A stretch of 64,000 nucleotides of DNA from Erythrophleum ivorense (lineage: Eukaryota > Streptophyta > Magnoliopsida > Fabales > Fabaceae): the NCBI GenBank assembly GCA_026724425.1, contig JAIUCV010000003.1:65525088-65589087 (forward strand), read 5' to 3'. A program made the position numbers and the translations under genes. The notes under the pieces are model-generated. The model was not told the origin of the DNA and made no database searches. It saw nothing but the letters and a program-made list of their open reading frames with translations. Shown here in pieces: positions 35,001 to 45,716 of this stretch (its first letter is position 1; each line of letters opens with the position of its first letter).

Positions 35001-38000
35001 CCTGGCCGTAAAGATTATATCTTACACTTTTTTCCCCACCTTTTGTGTTTCAGATTTATACATTATGCCTAAGAAAAAGGGAAGAGGACGAACAAGAGGG
35101 CTGAGGGTACAGATGAAGCGTCAACAGAGTTCAGATGGAAAGTTGGATGTTCTTATTCATCCGGTAAAGATGGTGGCTGTTGGTCCTGGGCGTAAAGATT
35201 TCATTACAGATCTTTCTGTCATTGTTCGCCAGAATGCCCGTCATAATGTGTACAAATGGAAGCAAGTTCCACAGAGTGTAAGGGATACAATAGTGCAAAA
35301 GATTCTGGTAAGTTATTCCTGATTTTTTTTTGGTAAATAATAGTTTAATTTAAATAGTGCTATCTTTGTGGAGTTATTTTCTCGGCTCTGGTGGGTGTTA
35401 GTCTTTGGTTTTCTGAGTTTGTAGGTTTTATTTTATTTTTATTTTATTTTTTAATGCAGAGGGATTAATATATATCTTTTGAGCTAATATCTTCTCTCTG
35501 GTTTCAGATGTTTCTGTTGTATTCGCCATAAATCTTTCTTCTAGGTTTCAAGGTTTTATTCATTGCCCAAATCATGATAAGTTTCTTTATGCTCATACTC
35601 TTTGGAAAGCTCAGGCACTCTCCATAGTCTAGTTTTTTTTTTTCAAATACAAATTGCGGTACTTAATCAAAGAAATATTAAGGTATTATCTTTCTATGCA
35701 TGCTTTGCATGTTTTTGGAATCTTGAGACAGGTCTTCCTTTGTTTTGATATTGCCCCATATTTTAGAATATGTGCTGCATGCTCTTTTGACGTTTTGGCA
35801 TGCTTGGACAATTTTTATTAGATGCAGTATAGAGTTTTTCTGGGAATTAAGGAGGCGAAGATTTTGTTGTGACATGCTCTGTTTACTTTTATCTGGTGCA
35901 TTTTGTTGGATTGTAATCCAAGAACTTTTAAGAAGGAATTGTTAGCCATTGCACTTGAATGAGATTCAGTTCTTTTTTTTTTTTTTTTGGGTGGGTGGGT
36001 GGAGGGTAATTGTGTGGGTCCGGGGTTTCTTGGTCTGATATGCAAACAGGATTGGATATATAGATTATGGATTTTTTTTTAAGTTCTTTCCTTTACTTGT
36101 TTGCTATTAGAGGAAGATAGAGGTGGATATCTTATATTCTGCTTTGATCCTATCTTCTTCTCTTTCCTTAGTAAATAATGCTTTGCTATCTAAGGTATGC
36201 TAGTATCACTCGAATAGTAAGATAGTTGAAATTCATTATGATATCTTCTTACCTGATCTCTATAATTCTGCTCTGCTGGATGCTCTCTCTTTCTATGTTG
36301 AATACTTGCTATGATTGCTAATAAGTTTTCTGTGTGAACTTTTTCTTGTCACTTAAGAGTAGTCTTCATTTTTTCAAATATTGATGATCATTATTAATTA
36401 TTAAAATAGCATTGGTTTATTTTTCTTCCTTATTTCTTTCTTTATTTAGTTACACTCTAGAATTCGTGCATAAGTTGCACCTCAAGTTAAACAACATTCA
36501 CTCTATTATAAACCCTTTATCAAGGCTTTCCAAAGTATGATCTCTCTTTCTTTTATTCTTTACATGGTATTAGAGTCCCGCCCCCCTTCCCTTTTCTTTC
36601 TCTCTACAAGGGGGTAAGACTTAGTTGGCATGTTTTGAGCTTCTTTAAATTATGTACATATTATTATTATTATGTAAAAGCTAATATAACATAAATTATT
36701 GTATATCAAAAGTTAAAAACATCCACCAACATGCCTCTTGCCTCTAATTGTTCTCACATGTCACACCCTATTAATTTCCCTATACATATTTTTCCTTTCC
36801 TTTTTATTTTTTTGGGTTCATGGAATACAAGGACAAAGGCACTTGGGCCTGGAGCAAATTGAAGCCTATGTAGGACCGTACAATCCAACAATTGCCAGAC
36901 TAACCCATGCTTCTTAAGGAAAGACAAAAAAATGTATTTTTTAAAAAAAGAAGAAGAAGGAAAGATAAAAACCACCTAAAATGCCTTCCTTATCTCCTGT
37001 TTCTAAATCCTACAGTCTCACTTACCTCCCGTGATCCCCATAGTCTTCCCACATATCTATCTCCTGCAATTTTGCAGATAACAAAAAACCCTCCCCAAAT
37101 GTCTGTGTTGTATTTTCTGAGTCTAGTGCTGGTCACCAATTTTAATACTCCCCAGCTATTACATGTTTCTGGTGAATACTTCTGATTTCTTTTGGGGGGA
37201 CGTTGGTGGCACTTTGGTCTTAAAATCTTCCTCCTTTGGAAGATAGAAGGATTTTGAATTTTGATTCTTTTGGTATTTTTACTTTTTTATTTCGTCACTC
37301 ACTGCTCAATTATGAAGATATCCTTTCAGTCTTCGATGGAAGGCCAAGGCTCCTTCGAAGGTGTAGTCCTTTGTTTAGAAAAGAGTGCTCAATGCGATGA
37401 ATATAAATGATTTGCTGCAAATTTGCAGATTATGAAAAGCATTCTTCCTTAATATTTTGGTTGTGCTTTTTCTGAGTCTGATACTAGCAACAGCCAATTT
37501 TTTTTTCACTTCCCAGTTACTAGATATTTTTAGTGAATGCTTCTAGGTTTTTCTGGTAGTTTTTGGTTCTGTCCTGCTAGCCTGGAGTGTTTTTTGGCGA
37601 AGTAATTTTAGCGTCTTGGGAGAAGTGAGGAAAGTAGGGTTCTATGCTGTTGGGCAAAGTTTGCAATGTTTTGTTGTCTATGGTTGGGCATACTGTCCAG
37701 AATTTTGAAGGATAATTTTTTTGCACCTGGTCTCTCCTGTGGGTAAAAGTTATCATGTTGGCCTTTTTGTGGTGCTCACTCTCTCTCTCTCTATGTGTCT
37801 TTTTTTCTCCATAGGGTTCTCTCTCTGTCATGCAGCTGGAATGGAGATCCTTGTTTTGTTGATGCATCCTTCCCTTCTTGTTCACCTTAAGAGGGTGTCT
37901 TATTGCCGTCATATTTCTTTTCTTACATGGAACTTGGTCTGTTGTTTTCATTCTTGTTATAGGATAATTGGAGACTTCCTGATACAGTACTAGTACGGAA

Positions 38001-39743
38001 GGCTATACTAGATGAAGCAGGTCGTTTATATCGGAATTGGCGCAACAGGCTTCATAATTATTACTTAACCTTTGAAACGAAGGAGGAGGCTCTAAAGCAT
38101 GTCCCTGATGATATCAATGCTTCTGATTGGCCAATCTTGGTAGATTATTTTAGCAGCCCTGCTTTTGAGGTACAGGACTTTATGCTTCTCTACCTGATAC
38201 CCCTGCCCAGTGGATCTCAATGAGGTGCATAACATGCTTCTTTTCTACCTCCAGACAATGAGTGCAAAAAACAAGGCAAATAAAGCAAAACAAATGGTTA
38301 ATCATGCTTGCGGGCCAAAATCCTTTCAAGCTGTTAGCTATGATGCAGTGAGATTTCAATCTCAACCCAACGTCATCTTGTAATATTTCACATCAAATTG
38401 TATTTCATTTTCTTATACTGTTTAATATGATGTATACACTTTGATAGCGGGACATCTTGACTGGCAAGGAGCCTGATTTGCAAACATTGTGGCAGTTGAC
38501 ACACAAAAGGGCCAATGGTGAATGGGTTGATGAGGCATCTAAAGAAATCCATGTATTTAAAACTCAAACAACTCTACATTTTTTATTTAATTGAATTTGA
38601 TGTTTATCCCTTCCTTTCTATGGTTAATTTTTTATGTCAATTCATTGTAGGATAAGGTTGCTCAACAAATTGTTGAGAAGCTGGATGAATTAGAGGATTA
38701 TGGGGACGAAATTGCAAGAATTGAACCAGAAATTATTGAATCTGCCTTTAAGTCACTTGTAGGAAAGAAATCATATATGCAAGGTATTGCAGCAGGAAGC
38801 TCCATTAGAGTTCACGTTAAACAGCTACAGGCCGAGTTAGAGGCCCAAAAGAGGGAAACAGAGGAGTCTAGGATAACGTGTAATGAGTTAAGAGCTAAGC
38901 TAGTTGAGGTTGAGTCCCAACTTGTGGAGGAATGTCGCAAACGAGAGGAGGCAGAGGTTCGTTTACTGGACCGTCAAAGAGAGATGAATGAGATCAACAG
39001 CCAGGTTCAGACAGCCATTCAGGCTGCTTTGTCGCAGCAAAAACTACTGGTAAGTTTAAAACTTAAATATGATTGTCAAAAATTCAATTTGTGCACATAA
39101 GTCTAAGCTTTATGCAAGAGCAACTTTCAGCGAAAGTGTGGAATTCAAGCCTTTTAGTATTATTGTCCTCCAAAACCCCCAAAAAAAAAACTTTTATTGT
39201 TAACTTTTCCTAAAAATATAGGCTTAGAAAGTCTTGCTGAATGCCAAAAATGTGACCATTAGCAAGAAAAAGTTGCTTTGCAGTTATCATGGCACTATAT
39301 TTTCCCCATTTGGTTACTCAAACTGGTTAAATTATGAAAATGTTTAGAAATAGGTTGTCATATGATCAATATTTAAAACTGGTTCTGATGATCAATTCAT
39401 CAAAAACTGAGTAAACTTGGGGTATAAAATTTGTGCTAAACTCAACAATTTGTTGCGCTTCATTTCATATTTATTTGGACTAGGGGAATCATGAGATTGT
39501 TTCATCACAGAAAAAAGTTAGATATATGCATTATTGAATTATTCCTTTGCTTAAATACATGAGGTCTATTAAGTTTCTCCTGCTACATGCCATTTACCCG
39601 CCGCTTCTTATCAATAGACAACTGAAGCAGACAGTTCATCAAGGCAGCACAGAAAGATTACGGAGCTTGAAGCACAACTCCATGAGGCAGAAGATGTGAT
39701 AACAGAACTTAGAGGAGAGTTACGTAGGTTTGGCATGCGTTAG
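32029..39743 (+). CDS. AT-hook array and Ptta/En/Spm transposase-domain protein (12 exons, ~685 aa)
   Basis: Exons: 32029-32191, 32401-32571, 32842-32988 (or from 32848), 33323-33475, 33971-34129, 34868-34948, 35054-35307, 37963-38169, 38255-38347, 38448-38552, 38651-39049, 39618-39743. All have GT-AG borders and agreeing phases. Exons 1-7 each carry a basic AT-hook-like motif (KGRGRPKGS in exons 4-6, variants elsewhere) followed by an xxADGxLD motif. Exons 7-11 read the plant transposase domain PF03004: VRQNARHNVYKWKQVPQSVR, LYRNWRN, INASDWPILVDYFSSPAF, KNKANKAKQMVNHACGPKSF, GEWVDEASKEI. Exons 11-12 form a coiled coil (ELEAQLHEAEDVITELRGEL). Nuclear DNA binding is inferred. The open frame, introns and lack of terminal repeats suggest a host-adopted transposase. 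Exon 6 and the short end RRFGMR are the least sure parts. Confidence 0.8.
34355..34648. repeat. Long hairpin (inverted repeat) in an intron
   Basis: Arms 34355-34481 and 34522-34648 are 127 bp each and pair end to end with about eight mismatches and no gaps, by eye. The 40-base spacer holds a smaller 7-bp hairpin (CTCTGAC at 34495, GTCAGAG at 34511). It lies between AT-hook exons 5 and 6, so the host transcript would carry a long dsRNA-like stem. It may be a foldback MITE or a small-RNA source. No target duplication was identified. Confidence 0.9.
34838..34865 (+). repeat. TTTC microsatellite forming the exon-6 acceptor tract
   Basis: Repeated TTTC units run straight into CCAG at 34864-34867, the splice acceptor of AT-hook exon 6. 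The microsatellite therefore acts as its polypyrimidine tract. Confidence 0.85.
36296..36580 (+). mobile_element. Possible copia LTR end and primer-binding site
   Basis: TTCTTTACATGGTATTAGAGTC at about 36555-36576 resembles a copia LTR end (ACA) joined to an initiator-Met primer-binding site. A TGTTGAATAC at 36296 could be the LTR start. No partner LTR or coding remnant was seen, so this may be chance. It lies in the large intron (35308-37962) of the AT-hook gene. Confidence 0.3.
37064..37560 (+). repeat. Diverged direct repeat in the large intron
   Basis: About 37064-37195 and 37412-37560 share CTGCAA(A/T)TTTGCAGAT at the start, then TTCTGAGTCT, a CAATTTT run, CCCAG(C/T)TA and GTGAA(T)(A/G)CTTCT in the same order. 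The copies are about 348 bp apart and have diverged strongly. The origin is unknown; neither codes. Confidence 0.6.
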
Positions 39744-42700
39744 GAAAGTGAAAAAGTTATCCCTTGCGCATATGTCAACTGTCCTAGTGACAAGTGGCAT
39801 CTTATTCTTCGTCATTTTTTTGGTTTGTGTTATTTGCTTGTTATTCCAAGAAATCTGGATCATATTGCATCTCTTAGTTTTATGGGCTAATAGACTTGGT
39901 TGTATGGCTCGGCCTCTGGTATTGACGCTTCCTCATTATTAGTTAATTCGTATATGGTTGTAACTGGGGATTTCTTGTGGGTGCTATGTTACCTGAGCCA
40001 AGAGGAAAGCTTGTCTAAAGAGACTGATTTATTATGTGAGAAAGCTTGAGACTTGGGTATTCTCTTAAGTTTCTATGGATAATGTTGGACATAATAGTGT
40101 ACCACTTCAAAAGTCGACAATCACTAAAGGCCCCCTGTTTAAACAGATTTCATTTCTATTTGTATATAATGTTTATTATATTTTTGTAATTATTATTTAA
40201 TACTATTTTTTTTATTATTAAGTGTAAGTATCATTTTTTATTTACAAAATTATATTCATATTTATTTTTATTTTCATTCTAACAATTACGTGTATGTAGC
40301 TCTAAGTGGCTTACTTTAGATCTTTTGAAACCCAATCACAGCAATTGTTAGAGCTTGCACCAAGAGAGGGCCCAATTTTAGAAGACTAATATATCGAGTG
40401 TCTCAAGGCCAAGTTTTCTTTTAGCTTTCAATGTTCCCTAAATGTAGGACATAACATGTTACTTGATGTGTATAAGGGAAATAGAAAATCTTGGATAAAT
40501 AATTAAATTTGGACAAAGTATATATTTGTTTTTTTATTGAAAACACAGAAGTGGAAATAGGGGGTTGGTACAAGTATAATGGGGGATTGTTGATGAAGAC
40601 CCGGGAAGAAAAAGTTGAAGACTTTGAAGTATCCCCACATAAAACAAAAATTAAAGTATGTATAAAGGATTTATATGGATATTACAATTCCTATGCAAAT
40701 AAGATACTATTTTTTTTTCTAAGAAAAAAATTTATATATAATTTTTTATATCTTTGTTATTAAAATTTTCAATTAAAATATAATAAAAGTATTTTTTTCG
40801 TGGACAATTATATAATTTTTTAATTAAATCATGTATTTGTTATATTATTATTAAAAAATTATATACTTCTAATATTTTAATTAAAGAAGTTAATGATAAA
40901 AATATTAGAATTGTATATAAGTTTAATATCTATTTTTAATGCAACATACACGACGACCTACAGTGCAACAGAGCAGGTTGAATGGAAGAACAAACAGAAG
41001 AATTTATAAAATTCTAATCAATAGCAAATATTCTCTCGTTAGGACTATTTTCATTATTTTACGATGATTTCTAATTTCACAGGCACTTTGAAGTGTTGTA
41101 CAATTCTTGTTCTTCCAAAAGTAGCTCTACCTCACAAAACACGATTCAATTTTTAAGACTTTTAAGTGCAACCCTTCACAAGGAAATCTCATTTATGATC
41201 TCAATGAGCTGGTATATAAATAAAGAACTATGTAATGGTTGAATTTCACGTTACACACTCAAACTAAGATATTTTGAATTTTCAAAATTTAACCTTAATA
41301 TTGATATAATACCCATACAATCATCATTAATTTCTTCAGAGTAACGTGTATTTGAACTCGGCAATGTTTCTTATGGAATTGTATAGTATCTCTAGCCAGC
41401 ACGTCAATCATGATTAAGTTTCTTTTTGAGTGATTTTAAAAGTACATATTTTACGTTGTTCTAGTGTGGAGAATAAATTCTTTTAATTATTTATTCTAAG
41501 ATTTAAACTTGAGTTCTCTAGGTGAACAACCATTCTTATTAATCACTAAATCAACTCTTTGGTTTTAAACTCTATGCATTTAATACCAATAAATCTCTAT
41601 GCATTTATATGGGTCTACGGAGATAAACAGAACCATTTACTGCCAAGCTAAATGTTATTGCAACTTTTGCAATTTTGTACAAGTTGGAGGTAAAATTTGA
41701 CTTGATTTCAATTAAAATAAATTTATCTCTTTTTATTGACTTATAGGTGCATTTTTAAAACATTTCCCCAAGAGCTAATGCCTGCTAATTCCATCAAATG
41801 GATTAAATTGATGATTAAACATGTAAAGATAAAGGGAGTGCAAGAAATAAATTTTATCCTTCAATTATTTCTGGTATTTAGATATAATGACATTTAGAAA
41901 TTCTTTTTTGGCCACCAATGAAAGTTGAAAAAAAAAAAGGAAAGAGAACATTGATTGTGGCAATTGAACTATGAACTTCTATTTTATAATCAACAAGTGC
42001 TACATCTCCCTCCTACTTCTGATTATTTTCTTTACATTTTTCTTACTTTAAATTTTTATATCTCGCTGATTTTATTCATATTTTATTTCATTAAAGAACT
42101 AATCATTTACATAGTACCAATCAAATTGATATATAATCCACGTCAAGCTTCAATCTCAAATCATACTCCTGAAGAAACAAATTAGTTTTTCTATTTATTA
42201 TTTTAATTTGAGAAATAATAATATAAAAATCAAAACTTATAAAGCGTAAATATCAATAATAGATTATTTGAAAATTTTCGTGAGACTAGTGACGCAACCA
42301 GTTGTTCGGTCGCGGCATGTAAGAGTTTAGACGACCACCTCCTTCGTCATTACTATGTCGCCGTGGAAAATCTAATTTAGCGATCGTCCGTGTCGCTACC
42401 TCTTCCCTCTGTAACCTTGTTTTGACATATCTAATTTAGCTAAGCTTATGAAACCCATTTACCATTTTTTATGATATCTACAAACCCATGAAGAAAATTT
42501 GTCCAACTGCTCAGTTTCTGATTCAATTTGACTTTTTTTTTTTTTTTTAACTTTTCCAATTAGCCTTCATTTCCTTTGTTGTATATGGAAACTTTCTTTG
42601 TAATTAATCCCCCTGATCTCTCAGGTGGTTTGAAACTTCTGTATCTAGTGTCTTCTGCTGTAAGAAGGGCTCGCTGACTATGGTAAGCTTTATTATTTTT

Positions 42701-45700
42701 TCTTTTTTAATCAATACTGTTATTTTCTTAACAAGGCATGTACTTTTCTGTGATACCGACGACAATTTCTATAATATATTGATGAATTTTCCTTTGTTTT
42801 TACTGTCATACTTAATAATGTCCTAATCTGACTTTCTTCTGCCTTCCTTCCCTGAAAACGCCAGTCTGTGTTATGATGTACTAAAAAATAAAGGAACTCT
42901 TGCATTTCAGAACCGAAGTTGCAGAGAGCTGGTTTTGCTGACTATGAGCGCGCTTTTATGAGTAACTATTAATAAACAAATGATAGAGAAACTTCTGAAT
43001 TACAGACTCCCTAGTCTTGGAGTTGTGTGATTCTTTATTGAACTACGGACTATGGATTATGGACTCTCGAGCCTTCTGGGGAGAATCATGTATATGCTTT
43101 TATCCATTTTTCGTTCCTATTGCAAATCCAAAGCTCCTTCTAACGTTAAGTACTTTACTCGTACTGCACTTCAATAAGATCGGCGCTAGTGATATGCTAC
43201 AAAATTGAACTTACATAAAGCTCTATCTCTCTCTAGATATATGTTTTTTTGCTCCGAAACAGTTGTTCATTCGTTTTTAAATTGCCTATGGCTGCTTCTG
43301 TCTAGAGTAAGTTACTTGGAAGTTGGAACAATTCCTCTTTTTTATCTTCAACGGCTGTGGTGGGAGTAAGGAGGGGAAGACTTCACGGCATGCTGTCTAT
43401 ACCACTCACTGGTGTGTCAATCATCTATGCGTAGGGAGTGGAGACATTATCATATAGGTCTAAACCTATGAATTACGTTGATATGGCAGGTAATCTTGAG
43501 CAAGATACTGATGTGTTCGAACCTTATCAACTTTATTTTTTGGCTAACGAATCTTGGATTGGGATCCTCTCCCATGAAGTTGTCTGCAATACCACTCCCA
43601 TGCCAATTCTCAACCATTCAACTCATGTAACGGCCCAAAAATAAAGCAAAATTTACAAGGCTGAATTGCATCCGAAAACGTGCACGTCACCGTCCAGAAA
43701 ACCCAAAAACAGTGTAGCCAGCTTCCAAACTTGTGAACTCAATATGCTAGCAAATGCAAGAAATGATATAGAACAGGTAATTAATGAATATGAGGTGCTG
43801 TAACCGATGACACTAGATTTTGGTGGACATCTTCTTGCACAAGAAGTATGATAAAGTAGGTTACAGTGTACTATTAATGATGTCTCTTGTCCACGATGAA
43901 GATTCTGGCTGATTTGGTGTCCTCATATTTTACCATTGCATTCTTCTATAAATTTTGACTACATTTATTAAGATCGTATGTCAAATCTGCTTTCTGTATC
44001 TTAAAACAAGGTAATATAGAAGATGTTTGATTGTGTTTTTTGTTTTAGTCTTTTTAAAATAATTTTTTAAGATAGTTTTTTAGAATTATTTTTTAAAATA
44101 AAAAAATAAAAAATCTGTTTAAATGATTGTTTCAAAAAATATATCTGACAACAACAAAAAAAATAAAAGAAACAAGAAGAAATGAGAAAAAAGAAAGGCC
44201 ACGAACGGAAGTCAAAGCTGATGGATTTCAAATTATTTACGATTTTGTCATTAATGAACGTCTTGTTCCCTATCCCTCTGCTGACTTTTACAAATCAAAA
44301 ATTAAAAAATACCGGATGACTATTCTCTTTTTTCTATTCTAAAAACAGTCATCAATTTTTTTTTATTTTTTAAAACAATTCATTTAAAACAAGCTATCAA
44401 ACATGCTTTTTTTGTTTTTTTTTTAATTTTTAAAAATTAAAAATTGTTCCCAAAACATGTTAGCAAACAGCCTCATATATTTTGTGCTTAAGTTTTCTAC
44501 TGAAGACTATGGCTTGCCTGCGCAAAGTATCAAAGGCAAGATCTTCAACAAAGTGTTTCCAGCGGTTCAAGGGAGCTGGGGTCAGGTATAGTCATAAATT
44601 AAATATGGATTAGTATCGCTATAAGGATAGTGCTGTATGCTTTTCATCATAAACTTAATTTTCTGTGACCTGTTCTGTATGTCGTTTATTCAGAAAATGT
44701 CTCAACTCTCACCCTATAGTATGAAAAAATATATAAAAGATTATAATAACTTAACGTAACCTTGTATACCTTTTGGCTGGCTTGCTGGTTGGCCAATATG
44801 AAGGAACTAAGGTTATTTTCAATCACTTGTTTGATGCATTCAAGAATGATAATATAGCAAAGTTCCTTTTGTTGGATGATAAATTGGTCTTGTTAAAGTC
44901 TTTGAGATCTAATTTAAAAAGATAACCTTCTGGCCAATCTTAGTATCTTATAGGTCCTTCTCTTCTCATTGATAAATCCTTAATTAGGTTTTAAAATGCT
45001 TGGCAAGGGTCCAATGTCTTTTTAAAATTTACACATTACTGATAAGGAAGATCATAGTTCGGCATATCTTCTCTACTTGATCCTATTTGCTTATCTTCAG
45101 ATTCGCACAAAAAGTTTTATTCTAGATTCTTGTTTGGGATTCATGGCTCTGACACCTAAAAAGAATAAAAAGAAGAGAATATTAGGAAAGCCTTGATAAA
45201 GAGAGGCTTGCGTTACATCTATTTATAATAAAGGTTGTTTATCTTGTGATATAATCTATGTGGGACTTCATAGTGTAACTAACTAAATAAAGAAGGGAGA
45301 TAAAGTAATAGTATTCTTCTAGCATTTTGTTTGGTATTCTAGGGGATTGGAATGGAGGGCTTTATTGTTTTTCTACCTCTTTTTTTTGTTGTTCTTTTTT
45401 GAATTTCTTTTTTCCATTGTGGGTTTTGAAAGCACTTAGCTAGTGAGACTTGTTGGATAGTTGTCTGATTTTATGAGAAGCAGACAAAATTGTATTCCAG
45501 GGCTAGCTATCATTTATGTAAATCAATTACAGAATCTCTTTTACCTACAAACTAAAGATTGCCACTATTACTGCTTACTAGTTGTTGATCAGTGTCATTT
45601 GATGCAATAAAAAGTTACACTTACCCGTATCAGATTGGCTCTAGTTCTCACCTGAAATGAGATAATCAGTTTGCCACTGCAAGGAACTTATACTATGCTT

Positions 45701-45716
45701 TCATTCTTGTTCACAG
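39744..45716. other. Intergenic DNA between the AT-hook gene and its partial copy
   Basis: AT-rich DNA. Around 42600-42960 there are splice-like signals (ATG|GTAAGC near 42682; a CAG acceptor near 42910) and moderate GC, but no convincing reading frame; a non-coding transcript or lost 5' exons are possible. A short open stretch at 43438-43644 is unlike anything I recognise. The piece at 44505-44590 ends in CAG|GTATAG, as the AT-hook exons do, but its translation does not match them. A foldback element lies at 44019-44474. Confidence 0.4.
44019..44474. mobile_element. Foldback MITE-like element
   Basis: The left end GAAGATGTTTGATTGTGTTTT pairs with the right end, read inward as GAGGCTGTTTGCTAACATGTTTT. 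AT-rich subterminal sequence follows on both sides. ATA flanks both ends and may be a 3-bp target duplication. It has no coding capacity. The superfamily is not certain. Confidence 0.55.

Larger units (their letters stand above)
32029..35160 (+). repeat. Seven tandem AT-hook exon modules
   Basis: Modules start at 32029, 32401, 32842, 33323, 33971, 34868 and 35054. Each encodes a Lys/Arg-Gly-rich hook, a linker with (N/S)ADG(N/K)LD or a variant, and usually an acidic end EEExEAG. Modules 2-6 begin and end in phase 1 and are 171, 147, 153, 159 and 81 nt, all divisible by three. Their donors have the form GCAG|GT. This points to repeated duplication of one exon. Confidence 0.85.

Noticed and set aside
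37577..37951. 124-codon minus-strand open frame in intron 7
   Set aside because: It is antisense to an intron, includes a CT/GA low-complexity run and matches nothing known to me.
44127..44342. 71-codon frame inside the foldback element
   Set aside because: It is a Lys-rich translation of A-rich MITE DNA, with no domain.
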